64,000 nt of DNA from an uncultured Rhodopila sp. (GTDB lineage Bacteria > Pseudomonadota > Alphaproteobacteria > Acetobacterales > Acetobacteraceae): positions 1 to 64,000 of the forward strand of contig NZ_CAIWTY010000097.1 in assembly GCF_903915725.1 (NCBI RefSeq), given 5' to 3'. The notes under the pieces were generated by a model. It did no database searches. It was not told the origin of the DNA and saw only the letters and a list, made by a program, of their open reading frames with translations. Positions 27,869 to 36,304 of the stretch are shown one piece after another. How positions within the stretch are numbered: position 1 is the first letter of the stretch; each line of letters begins with the position of its first letter. Both the position numbers and the translations under genes were made by a program.

Positions 27869-28768
27869 CTATACTGGTGGTTCCTCTCGCAACGCCTGAA
27901 GGCGGTAGACGCGTCGGGCAGTGTCGCAGAAGAACGCCTGCTGCTCTGCCACTGATAGCGGCGCCATGATCGTCTTGAATCCGTCCATGATCTCGCCGAA
28001 GCCAGCACAGAGGCTATCGACCGGGAAGTTGCTGCCGAACATCGTTCTGTCGGTGCCGAAAAGCTCGATTGCGGTGCGGACGATCCAGCCGTTGCTCTCC
28101 ACGGTCCACCGTTCACCCGGGACGCCGAGACCGGATAGCTTTACGACGCAATTGGGACAGGCGGCGAACCGTGCCATCGCCGCGCGCCATGCGGCCAGGC
28201 TCTCGGTATCCCGCTGCGCCGGAAGGCCGGCATGGTTCAGGATAATGGTGGTTTCCGCGAAGTCTCCCGCCAAGGCGGCTGCCTCGTCCAGGTTCCACCA
28301 AGGGGTTTGCAGATCGAACGCCAGCCCGTGGCGGCCCAAAAGGGCAAAGCCGTTGCGCCAGACGGGGTCCGACATCAAGGTAGAATCGGCCTTGTGTCGA
28401 ACGCTGCGAACCAGCGGGAAGCGCGCCTGCTCCGCAAGCACCTCTTCCACATCCGGCCGATCAAGCCATGCCTGCGCAACGATTGCATTGGGCCAGCCGA
28501 ACCGCCCGGACAGGGCGCTGGCGTAGCGCGTCTCCCCTACCGGGTCGGATGGGTCCCATTCAGTTTCGACATAAACCGTCTGGACAATGTTCTGTCCTGC
28601 CGCATCCCGCCTGTAGTCATCCGGCAGATAACGCCTCTTGATGGCGCTATAGTCGCCATAACGGAACGGAATCCGAGCCTCCGGCCGAAGCCAGGGATGA
28701 TTGTTCACCTCCGGCTCCCAGAAGTGCTGATGCGCGTCGACGATCGGCCCATCCCATAGGTTCTTCAT
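27869..28768 (-). CDS. COG3618 amidohydrolase, probable sugar lactonase (paralog 1)
   Basis: A 299-residue protein homologous to its downstream neighbour. It has VDAHQHFWEPEVNNHPWL at the metal site, TTIILNHAGLP, and MFGSNFPVDSL. One His of the HxH-type site is offset relative to the paralog (AHQHF against AHHHL). Start at ATG 28768 behind GGGAGCG; it overlaps the MFS stop by four bases (ATGA). Two different lactonases in tandem suggest two lactone substrates or ring forms. Related to L-fuconolactone hydrolases and 2-pyrone-4,6-dicarboxylate hydrolases. Confidence 0.82.
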   Translation of the reverse strand: MKNLWDGPIVDAHQHFWEPEVNNHPWLRPEARIPFRYGDYSAIKRRYLPDDYRRDAAGQNIVQTVYVETEWDPSDPVGETRYASALSGRFGWPNAIVAQAWLDRPDVEEVLAEQARFPLVRSVRHKADSTLMSDPVWRNGFALLGRHGLAFDLQTPWWNLDEAAALAGDFAETTIILNHAGLPAQRDTESLAAWRAAMARFAACPNCVVKLSGLGVPGERWTVESNGWIVRTAIELFGTDRTMFGSNFPVDSLCAGFGEIMDGFKTIMAPLSVAEQQAFFCDTARRVYRLQALREEPPV

Positions 28769-30054
28769 TGTCTCGCGCTCCCCGGGAACGCAATGAGCAG
28801 CGTTCCGGCGACGTAGAGCGCTGCGCAACCGGCGAAAAACATCAGCACCGCGAAGTAGGCGCCGGTGAACTGAAGGATGGCGCCGGTTATGACTGGCACT
28901 GCAATACCGCTGGAACTGCCTGCGAAGTTCATGATACCGCCGAGCATGCCGACCTTCGCCCGCGGGGCGAGCACGGTCGGAAGGCTCCAGTAGAGACTGC
29001 CCCAATACAGGAAGAACAACGTCGCCGCGAGTATCGCGACCGCCCCGGCGGGATCGTCAACGTTCGGCAACGCGATGAACGCGCACAATGTTGCCAGGCC
29101 GGAGAGGCCGAGCATGGCCTTGTAGACCACGCTTCGCTGCCATCCCCGCGCCAATAACGCGTCGGCAGTAAACCCGGCGAACAGCGAGCCGGCCGCCCCA
29201 CTCAGGAAAATCACAAATGTTGCGTAACCCATTTGTTTCAAATCGAAGCCGCGCGCCTGCGCCAGATAGCTGGGACCCCAGGTCAAAAGCCCGAAATTGA
29301 TCATCGCCCAGCTCATTCGGCCGACGAGCAGACCAGCCATTGAGCGTGGCGCGATGTGCGATGGCGCTTCGACCACGATCGTCTCGCTCGCCCGCGTGCC
29401 CGCGATGTGGGCCCGCTCGGCTGCATTGACCGCGGGATGGGTGGCGGGATCGTCGCGCAGATAACGCCATGCGACCCACCCCAGAAGGATCGTGGCAATG
29501 CCGGCGGCGAGGAAGGCAAGCCGCCAGGAGTGGAATACAATGATCAGGAATGAAATTATCACGCCACCGAAGGCGGCCCCCAAAGGTGCGCCGCTATCCA
29601 TGAAGACCGCGCCCCGGCCCCGTTCGTCGGGCGACAGCCAGATGGCGCTGAGTTTTGCGCCAGCCGGAAATACCGGTGCCTCGGCCGCACCCAGACCGAC
29701 GCGGGTCAGCAACAGACTGATGCCGCCCGTGGCGAACGCCGCCAGCGACTGGAATATCCCCCACAGCACCGTGCCGCCGGCCACCATGGCACGCGGCCCG
29801 ATCCGATCGATCAGCCAGCCGCCAGGGACTTGCAGAAGCGCGTAACTCCAGAAAAATGCACTGAGCAACACGCCCTGCATGGCAGGCGAGAGAGCAAATT
29901 CGCGTCCGATGGTCGGCATGGCGATCGACAAGGCGGTGCGGTCGATAAGGTTGACGATGACCACGACGAAGACGATCGCAAAGATGCGCCAGCGAACGGT
30001 GGTCGCCGCCCCGGCCGCGCTGATGGGTGAATCCAAAGCCGATGTCTGGGACAT
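28765..30054 (-). CDS. MFS transporter, ACS family (second of four)
   Basis: A 429-residue carrier with 12 predicted TM helices. The sequence NLIDRTALSIAMPTIGREF and ALLQVPGGWLIDRIGPR resembles the glucarate/galactarate and hexuronate branch of the ACS family. It lies 23 bases after the 2-keto-3-deoxy-acid dehydratase and overlaps the first lactonase gene by four bases. Uptake of a sugar acid or lactone is inferred from context. It differs clearly in sequence from the other three carriers of the run. Confidence 0.87.
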   Translation of the reverse strand: MSQTSALDSPISAAGAATTVRWRIFAIVFVVVIVNLIDRTALSIAMPTIGREFALSPAMQGVLLSAFFWSYALLQVPGGWLIDRIGPRAMVAGGTVLWGIFQSLAAFATGGISLLLTRVGLGAAEAPVFPAGAKLSAIWLSPDERGRGAVFMDSGAPLGAAFGGVIISFLIIVFHSWRLAFLAAGIATILLGWVAWRYLRDDPATHPAVNAAERAHIAGTRASETIVVEAPSHIAPRSMAGLLVGRMSWAMINFGLLTWGPSYLAQARGFDLKQMGYATFVIFLSGAAGSLFAGFTADALLARGWQRSVVYKAMLGLSGLATLCAFIALPNVDDPAGAVAILAATLFFLYWGSLYWSLPTVLAPRAKVGMLGGIMNFAGSSSGIAVPVITGAILQFTGAYFAVLMFFAGCAALYVAGTLLIAFPGSARQ

Positions 30055-30077
30055 TTCGTTCCTCCTGTGTCAGCCGG

Positions 30078-30998
30078 TCATTTCGACCACCGCAGCACCA
30101 GCGGGTCCGTGCGCCGGGCGATCTCGATCAATCCAGCCCGCGTCGAAGGATGCAGCGGCAGCACCGGATGGCGTGTCATTCCGGAACGGATGACGCCGCC
30201 TTCCTGCATGAGGACTTTGGCGGCACTCAGGCCGCACTGGCGATTCTCGTAGTTGATCAGTGGCAGCCAACGTTGATACGCAGCGGCAGCGCGCTCCCGG
30301 TCACCCGCGGCATGCGCATCCACGATCTGGCGGATGCCATCCGGGTACCCGGCACCGGTCATTGCACCTGTGGCACCCGCATCGAAATCGGCCATCAGGG
30401 TGATCGCCTCCTCGCCATCCCAGGGTCCAACGATGGCGTCCCCGCCCTCGGCGATCAGCGCACGCAACTTATCCGCGGCGCGCGGCACCTCGACTTTGAA
30501 GTAGGAGACGTGCTCGATCTCACGCGCCATCCGAGCCAACAGCGGCACCGATAGCGGCGTTCCGGCAACCGGCGCGTCCTGGATCATCACCGGGATGCTC
30601 ACCGCGTCCGACACGTGGCGGAAGAAGTCGTAGATACCAGCTTCAGGAACCCGAATCGTTGCGCCGTGGTAGGGCGGCATGACCATCACCATGGATGCCC
30701 CCGCCTGCTGCGCGCGACGGCTGCGCTCGGCACAGATCTGCGTGCCGAAATGCGTCGTCGTTACGATGACCGGCACCCGGCCGGCGACGTGCTCCAGGAC
30801 GCAGTGCATGACGCGTTCACGTTCGTCGTCCGTCAGCACGAATTGTTCGGACCAGTTGGCCAGTATGCAGATGCCGTTCGAACCGGCATCGATCATGAAG
30901 TCGGTGCAACGCTTCTGCCCCTGCAGATCCAGTTCGCCACGCTCATCGAACACTGTCGGCGCAACGGGAAAAACGCCACGATAGATTGGTGTTGTCAT
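30078..30998 (-). CDS. DapA-family 2-keto-3-deoxy-sugar-acid dehydratase (L-KDA dehydratase type)
   Basis: A 306-residue class I aldolase/dehydratase barrel. The N-terminus GVFPVAPTVFDERGELDL, then CTDFMIDAGSNGICILANW and EQFVLTDDERE, match the L-2-keto-3-deoxyarabonate dehydratase subgroup. Schiff-base Lys168 is in SYFKVEV. The usual Tyr of DapA (YNxP) is replaced by QDAP (about 140-143), as expected for the dehydratase subgroup. The product would be alpha-ketoglutarate semialdehyde, the substrate of the dehydrogenase at 25261. It lies 12 bases after the IlvD-type dehydratase. Confidence 0.85.
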   Translation of the reverse strand: MTTPIYRGVFPVAPTVFDERGELDLQGQKRCTDFMIDAGSNGICILANWSEQFVLTDDERERVMHCVLEHVAGRVPVIVTTTHFGTQICAERSRRAQQAGASMVMVMPPYHGATIRVPEAGIYDFFRHVSDAVSIPVMIQDAPVAGTPLSVPLLARMAREIEHVSYFKVEVPRAADKLRALIAEGGDAIVGPWDGEEAITLMADFDAGATGAMTGAGYPDGIRQIVDAHAAGDRERAAAAYQRWLPLINYENRQCGLSAAKVLMQEGGVIRSGMTRHPVLPLHPSTRAGLIEIARRTDPLVLRWSK

Positions 30999-31010
30999 GG
31001 CAACGATGCC

Positions 31011-32735
31011 TCAATGGTTGTCACGCGGAACCGGCGATCCCGTCTTGCCGACAAGGAAATCGAGATCGACACCCTGATCGGCTTGCAGCACATGATCGAC
31101 GTACATCTTGACGTAGCCGCGTTCGGCGCGCGCGGGCGGCGGAACCCAAGCGGCGCGGCGTGATGCCAGGCCCATGTCGTCAACGTGCAGGTGCAACGAA
31201 CGCGCCTCCACATCCAGCGTGATCAGGTCGCCGGAGCGCACCAGCGCGAGAGGCCCTCCGGCCGCCGCCTCCGGCGCAACATGCAGCACCACGGTACCAT
31301 AGGCGGTGCCGGACATGCGCGCATCCGAGATCCGAATCATGTCGCGCACGCCCTGCCTGAGCAGCTTGTGCGGGATCGGCATGTTGCCGACCTCGGCCAT
31401 GCCGGGGTAGCCCTTCGGCCCGCAGTTCTTCAAAACCATGATGCAGCTTGCATCGATGTCGAGGCTGTCGTCGTCAACCGCGTGGTGCATCTGTTCCACG
31501 TTCTCGAACACGACAGCCCGTCCGGTGTGCTGCATCAGTTCCGGCGAGGCGGCAGACGGCTTGATAACAGCGCCGTCGGGGGCGAGGTTGCCGCGCAGGA
31601 TCGCCATGCCGGATTCCGGTTTGAACGGGTTTTCGAACGGAGTGATAACGATATCGTTCCAGCACTGCGCCTCCCGCACGTTCTCCCATATTGAACGGCC
31701 GTTCGCCGTTGGTGCGTCCTTGTGCAGAAAGCCGCGTTCGCCCAACCGCCGCAGCACGACCGGCAGGCCGCCGGCGTAGTAGAAATCCTCCATCAGGAAC
31801 TTGCCCGACGGCATCAGGTCCACCAGGCAATGAACCCCGCGCCCCAGCCGATCGAAGTCATCCAGCGACAGTTCGACGCCGATGCGCCGCGCGATGGCGA
31901 GCAGGTGCACCACGGCGTTGGTGGAGCCGCCGATTGCACCCAGCGTTCGGATGGCATTCTCGAACGACGCACGCACCAGGATTTTCGACAAGATCAGGTC
32001 TTCATGGACCATTTCGACAATGCGCCGCCCGGCCATGCGGGCGAGTTCGTTGCGGCGGGCATCGACGGCCGGGATTGCGGCGTTCTCGGGTAAACCGACA
32101 CCCAGTGCCTCGACCATGCTCGCCATCGTGGATGCCGTGCCCATCGTCATGCAGTGCCCGCTGCTGCGGTTCATTCCGGCCTCGGCTTCATGGAACTCAT
32201 CCAGCGTGATCTCGCCGGCACGAAGCTGCTCGCTCATGGAAATGATGTTCGTGCCGGACCCGATCATCTGGCCGCGGTAGACGCCGCGCAACTGCGGTCC
32301 GCCCGATACGCCGATCGTCGGCAAATCAGCCGATGCGGCGCCCATGATAAGGGCCGGCGTGGTCTTGTCGCAGCCCATCAGCAGGACGACACCGTCAAGC
32401 GGATGCGCGCGGATCGCCTCCTCAACGTCCATCGAGGCAAGGTTGCGATACAGCATCGCGGTTGGCCGCATGGTCACTTCACCGAGAGACGAGACCGGGA
32501 ACTCCAGGGGAAAACCACCGGCGTCGAGCACGCCGTAGCGGACATGTTCCGCGATGGTGCGGAAATGCGAGTTACAGGGGTTCAACTCGGACCAGGTGTT
32601 GCAGATGCCGATCACCGGCCGCCCGTCGAACTGGTCCTGCGGAAAGCCGCGATTCTTCAGGAAGGAGCGGTAGTAGAAACCCATCTTGTCCTGCCGCCCG
32701 AACCACGCCTGGCTGCGGAGTTGTTTCTTGGTCAT
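31011..32735 (-). CDS. IlvD/Edd-family sugar-acid dehydratase (L-arabonate dehydratase type)
   Basis: A 574-residue iron-sulfur dehydratase. Cluster ligands are C54 (NPCNSH), C122 (MGCDKTTPA, followed by the Mg-binding Lys124) and C195 (GHCMTMGTAST). The GFYYRSFLKNRGF start and GDLITLDVEARSLHL end are typical of the pentonate/hexonate dehydratase branch rather than the biosynthetic IlvD. It removes water from an aldonic acid to give a 2-keto-3-deoxy acid. Its neighbour encodes the next enzyme. The exact sugar acid (arabonate, xylonate, fuconate or galactonate) cannot be told by eye. Confidence 0.88.
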   Translation of the reverse strand: MTKKQLRSQAWFGRQDKMGFYYRSFLKNRGFPQDQFDGRPVIGICNTWSELNPCNSHFRTIAEHVRYGVLDAGGFPLEFPVSSLGEVTMRPTAMLYRNLASMDVEEAIRAHPLDGVVLLMGCDKTTPALIMGAASADLPTIGVSGGPQLRGVYRGQMIGSGTNIISMSEQLRAGEITLDEFHEAEAGMNRSSGHCMTMGTASTMASMVEALGVGLPENAAIPAVDARRNELARMAGRRIVEMVHEDLILSKILVRASFENAIRTLGAIGGSTNAVVHLLAIARRIGVELSLDDFDRLGRGVHCLVDLMPSGKFLMEDFYYAGGLPVVLRRLGERGFLHKDAPTANGRSIWENVREAQCWNDIVITPFENPFKPESGMAILRGNLAPDGAVIKPSAASPELMQHTGRAVVFENVEQMHHAVDDDSLDIDASCIMVLKNCGPKGYPGMAEVGNMPIPHKLLRQGVRDMIRISDARMSGTAYGTVVLHVAPEAAAGGPLALVRSGDLITLDVEARSLHLHVDDMGLASRRAAWVPPPARAERGYVKMYVDHVLQADQGVDLDFLVGKTGSPVPRDNH

Positions 32736-32751
32736 GACGCCATTTTCTCCC

Positions 32752-34062
32752 TCACCGGTTCACCAGCCGCGCCGGCACGAGCAGGACCATGCCCGCGCCG
32801 ACAACCAGCGTAGCCGCAAGAAACAGTATCGAGGTCCCGGTACCCCCCGTCACCTGCGCGGTCCACCCGACAATCGCCGGCCCGAAGAAACCGGAAAGGT
32901 TCGCGAAGGAGTTGATCACCGCTAACCCGCCCGCCGCGGCGACACCGCTGAGCACCGCCGTCGGCAGGTTCCAGAACAGCGCCGGGATCGCGAGGATGCC
33001 CGCGGTCGCGACGCATAAGGCGAGCAACCCGAGAACCGGATCGTGCTGCCACACCACCGAACCTACCAGACCGGCGGCGCCGACCAGATACAGCGCGGCA
33101 AGGTGCCACCGCCGCTCACGGCGGAAATCCGAGCTTCGGCTGACAAGCACCATCGCTACGATCGCGCAAAGGCTTGGCAGTGCCGACATCAGGCCGACCT
33201 TGACGGGGTCATGCACGCCCATGTTCACGATCAGCGTCGGCAGCCAGAAGTTCAGTCCATACAGGCAAAGGTTGCAGATGAAAAAGATCGCCGTCATCAG
33301 CAGCAGATACGGGTTGATGATCGCGGCACCGAGTGACAATGGCGGCTTGGCCTGGCGTTCCCGGTCGAGATCTGCCGTGATCAACGCCTTCTCCTCCGGC
33401 GCGAGCCAGTGTGCCTGCGCGACCTTGTCCTCCAGCAGAAGGTACAGCAGGACGCCGACCAAGATGCTGGGGATCGCTTCGAGGGCAAAAAGCCATTGCC
33501 ATCCCGCAAGTCCGAACAGACCGGACATGTACCCCAGGATCGCCCCGGATAGCGGGCCGCCGATGAAACCGGCAATGCCAAGTCCGATAAAGAACAGGCC
33601 GACCACGCGGCCGCGACGCTCCGCGGGGAACCAGGCACTGAGGTAGTAGATCACGCCCGGCATGAATCCGGCCTCGGCCGCGCCCAGCAGGAAGCGCATC
33701 ATGTAAAATTGCCAAAGCGTATGCACCAGCGCCGTCAACGCCGAAACGATCCCCCACGTGACCATGATCCGCGCCAGCCAGGTCCGGGCGCCGACACGGT
33801 GGAGAATCAGATTACTCGGCACTTCGAACAGGAAATACCCGAAGAAGAAGATGCCGGCGCCCATGCCGTAGACCGCATCGCTGAAACCCAGGTCCGATGC
33901 CATCTGCAGCTTGGCGAAGCCGACATTCACTCGGTCGAGGTAGGCCGCGAGAAAAGCCAGCAGCAGCACCGGTATAATCCGCGCCGTCGCCTTGCCGTAG
34001 GCCCTGGCGGCAACGTCCGGCCCAACCACACGCGCAAGATCGGAAATCGTTCTGACGGTCAT
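32752..34062 (-). CDS. MFS transporter, ACS family (third of four)
   Basis: A 436-residue carrier with the ACS signature YLDRVNVGFAKLQMASDLGF, GAGIFFFGYFLFEVPSNLIL and FLLGAAEAGFMPGVIYYLS. It is the closest in the window to the carrier at 23837, so these two are probably paralogs of the tartrate/phthalate branch. It lies 16 bases before the dehydratase gene and overlaps the upstream reductase stop by four bases. Confidence 0.87.
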   Translation of the reverse strand: MTVRTISDLARVVGPDVAARAYGKATARIIPVLLLAFLAAYLDRVNVGFAKLQMASDLGFSDAVYGMGAGIFFFGYFLFEVPSNLILHRVGARTWLARIMVTWGIVSALTALVHTLWQFYMMRFLLGAAEAGFMPGVIYYLSAWFPAERRGRVVGLFFIGLGIAGFIGGPLSGAILGYMSGLFGLAGWQWLFALEAIPSILVGVLLYLLLEDKVAQAHWLAPEEKALITADLDRERQAKPPLSLGAAIINPYLLLMTAIFFICNLCLYGLNFWLPTLIVNMGVHDPVKVGLMSALPSLCAIVAMVLVSRSSDFRRERRWHLAALYLVGAAGLVGSVVWQHDPVLGLLALCVATAGILAIPALFWNLPTAVLSGVAAAGGLAVINSFANLSGFFGPAIVGWTAQVTGGTGTSILFLAATLVVGAGMVLLVPARLVNR

Positions 34063-34946
34063 GCGGCGTCACCCCGCAAGGTGTTTCGGCGCTCCAACTC
34101 CACCAGCAGGCCCGCGTGATCCAGGTCGCCTGCATTGGCCAGTAGGCCGCGGAACAAATCGGCCGTCAGTGCGCTGAAGGGGGTTTCGGTTAAATCGAGC
34201 CGATTGGCAGCATCGATCGCGTTATCCAGATCCTTGAGGTGCGTCACCGAGCGGCCCTTCGTTGCAAAGTCGCGCTCGACCATGCGCAGGCCGTGCAATT
34301 CCAGGACTCGGCTTTCCGCGAAGCCGCCGCGCAGCGCCTCGCGCACGCGGGCGGGATCGGCCCCGCCACGCCTGGCAAGCAGCAGCGCCTCGGCGACCGC
34401 GCCGATCGTTACGCCAACGATGATCTGGTTCGCGAGCTTGGCAAGCTGCCCGCTGCCGGAGGGGCCGACATGCACCGGACGTCCCATTGTGCGGAGTACA
34501 GGCTCGGCACGGGCGTAGTCGGCCGCCTCGCCTCCGGCCATGATCGCGAGCGTTCCTTCGGTTGCACCCACCGTCCCGCCAGAAACCGGCGCATCGACGT
34601 GGCGGATGCCGGACGCGGCAAGCCGCCTGGCGTGGTCCTGCGCCTCGAACGGTTTGATCGAACTCATGTCCACGACCAGTGTCCCGGGCCGCATGGCCGC
34701 ACAAGCGCCGCGCGTGAACATTACGTCCGTGACGATCGGACCGTTCTCCAACATTATCACGACGATGTCGGCGTCGCGCACAGCGTCTGCCGGCGTGTCG
34801 GCGACGGTGGCGCCGTCCGCGACCAGGGCTTCCGCCTTGGCGCGGGACCGGTTCCAGGCGGTGACGTTGAATCCGGCCTTCCGGATGTTGCGAGCCTGGG
34901 GCGCGCCCATCAGTCCAGTGCCAAGAAAACCAATATGGAGGGACAT
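34059..34946 (-). CDS. 3-hydroxyisobutyrate dehydrogenase-family reductase (GarR/GlxR-like)
   Basis: A 295-residue NAD(P)-dependent beta-hydroxy-acid dehydrogenase. It has the nucleotide loop GFLGTGLMGAPQARN, the substrate motif DAPVSGGTVGATEGTL, and the catalytic Lys in GQLAKLANQI. Members reduce tartronate semialdehyde or oxidise 3-hydroxyisobutyrate, and occur with sugar-acid genes. ATG 34946 is preferred to the GTG at 34955, which lies too near the only ribosome site. It begins eight bases after the MFS stop and overlaps the next MFS gene by four bases. Confidence 0.82.
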   Translation of the reverse strand: MSLHIGFLGTGLMGAPQARNIRKAGFNVTAWNRSRAKAEALVADGATVADTPADAVRDADIVVIMLENGPIVTDVMFTRGACAAMRPGTLVVDMSSIKPFEAQDHARRLAASGIRHVDAPVSGGTVGATEGTLAIMAGGEAADYARAEPVLRTMGRPVHVGPSGSGQLAKLANQIIVGVTIGAVAEALLLARRGGADPARVREALRGGFAESRVLELHGLRMVERDFATKGRSVTHLKDLDNAIDAANRLDLTETPFSALTADLFRGLLANAGDLDHAGLLVELERRNTLRGDAA

Positions 34947-34954
34947 GTGCGGCA

Positions 34955-36244
34955 CTACTCCGCAGGTATCGGGAAACGCGTTGCGGCCGGCGATGAGCCA
35001 AGCTGGTCTTGAGGCTTGATCCAGAACGCGGCGACCACACCCACCAGCAGCAGGCCGGCGGAACCGGCAAATGGCAGCGTCCAGTTGCCGGTGCCATCGA
35101 TGATCAGGCCGAAAATGACGGGGGAAATGATGCCGGCGATCCCGGACCCGGCATTCATAAACCCGCTCGCGGTTCCGGCGTAGCGCGGCGCCACGTCCAT
35201 CGGCACCGCCCAGATGGGTCCGATCGTCAGTTCCAGGCAGAAGAACGCCGCACTCAGGCTAACGAACATCAGCATGAAGTTGCTGCTGAACAGCACCGGC
35301 ATCAGGCACACGAAGGTGCCTAGCAAGCTGGCAACGATGACGTTCCGCCGAGCGGACTCGACGTTTCCGGTCCGGTGCATGATGTTGTCGCTAATAAGGC
35401 CCCCGACGGTATCGCCAACGACCCCGGCGAAGAACACGCCGGACGAAAATATCGCTGTGCTCTTCAAGTCAAGTCCGTACCCATGCAAGAAGAAGATCGG
35501 CAACCATGTAAAGAACAACCAACTGGTCCAGCCGTAGCAGAAGTAAACGAACATCGTCGGGCCCATGCGCTTGACCAGCGCGACCCACGGCACCGAGTCG
35601 GCGCCCTTGGCGGACATCTGCCGAAAGGCCGGCATTTCAGAGAGGTCCGCGGGCGTAACGTCCCGGTGGGTGCGCGGGTCATCGCGGAAATAGAAGCACC
35701 AGACCACAACCCAAACGGCCGTCACCGCACCGCAGGCGAAGAACGATGCCCGCCACGACAGCGTCAGCATCAGAAACACGATCAAGGGCGGCGTGATCGC
35801 ATTGCCCAGCCGCGACGACGAATGGGTTACGCCCTGCGCAAAGCCGCGTTTTTCCACCGGCGTCCAGTTTGTCAGTGCCCGAGCGGCCGCGGGCAGTGTC
35901 GCACCCTCGCCAATACCAAGCACAAGCCGGACCGCCAGTAGCGCCGAGAAACTTTCCACCATGCCCATGCCCAGGGTCGTCGCAACCCAAATAACGCCAC
36001 ACACAGTCAACGTTATTCGCGAACCAATACGGTCTGCGATCCATCCGCCGAACACCTGGAATATCACGTACGAGTAACCAAAAGCCGAGAACGCAACACC
36101 AAGCTGGGTGTTGGTCATGCCCAGCTCTTTCATTATCGGCCCGGCGGCCGTGGACAGGTTGACCCTGTCTACGTAAAGCAGGAACGACATCGTGCCGAGC
36201 AGAATAAGGACATTGAGCGGCGCGCCGCGTCGATAGCCAAACAT
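34955..36244 (-). CDS. MFS transporter, ACS family (fourth of four)
   Basis: A 429-residue carrier. LLYVDRVNLSTAAGPIMKEL, SYVIFQVFGGWIADRIGSR and LVLGIGEGATLPAAARALTN place it in the glucarate/galactonate-type ACS branch. It is the second gene of the run, 60 bases after the PdxA-like gene. Its central loop (about 195-215) is longer than in the other three. Confidence 0.87.
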   Translation of the reverse strand: MFGYRRGAPLNVLILLGTMSFLLYVDRVNLSTAAGPIMKELGMTNTQLGVAFSAFGYSYVIFQVFGGWIADRIGSRITLTVCGVIWVATTLGMGMVESFSALLAVRLVLGIGEGATLPAAARALTNWTPVEKRGFAQGVTHSSSRLGNAITPPLIVFLMLTLSWRASFFACGAVTAVWVVVWCFYFRDDPRTHRDVTPADLSEMPAFRQMSAKGADSVPWVALVKRMGPTMFVYFCYGWTSWLFFTWLPIFFLHGYGLDLKSTAIFSSGVFFAGVVGDTVGGLISDNIMHRTGNVESARRNVIVASLLGTFVCLMPVLFSSNFMLMFVSLSAAFFCLELTIGPIWAVPMDVAPRYAGTASGFMNAGSGIAGIISPVIFGLIIDGTGNWTLPFAGSAGLLLVGVVAAFWIKPQDQLGSSPAATRFPIPAE

Positions 36245-36304
36245 CGACGTTCTCCCGATCGTTCTACAGCGGGCTTATCGCTGCCCGCTTTGGCCAGCGC
36301 AGGA

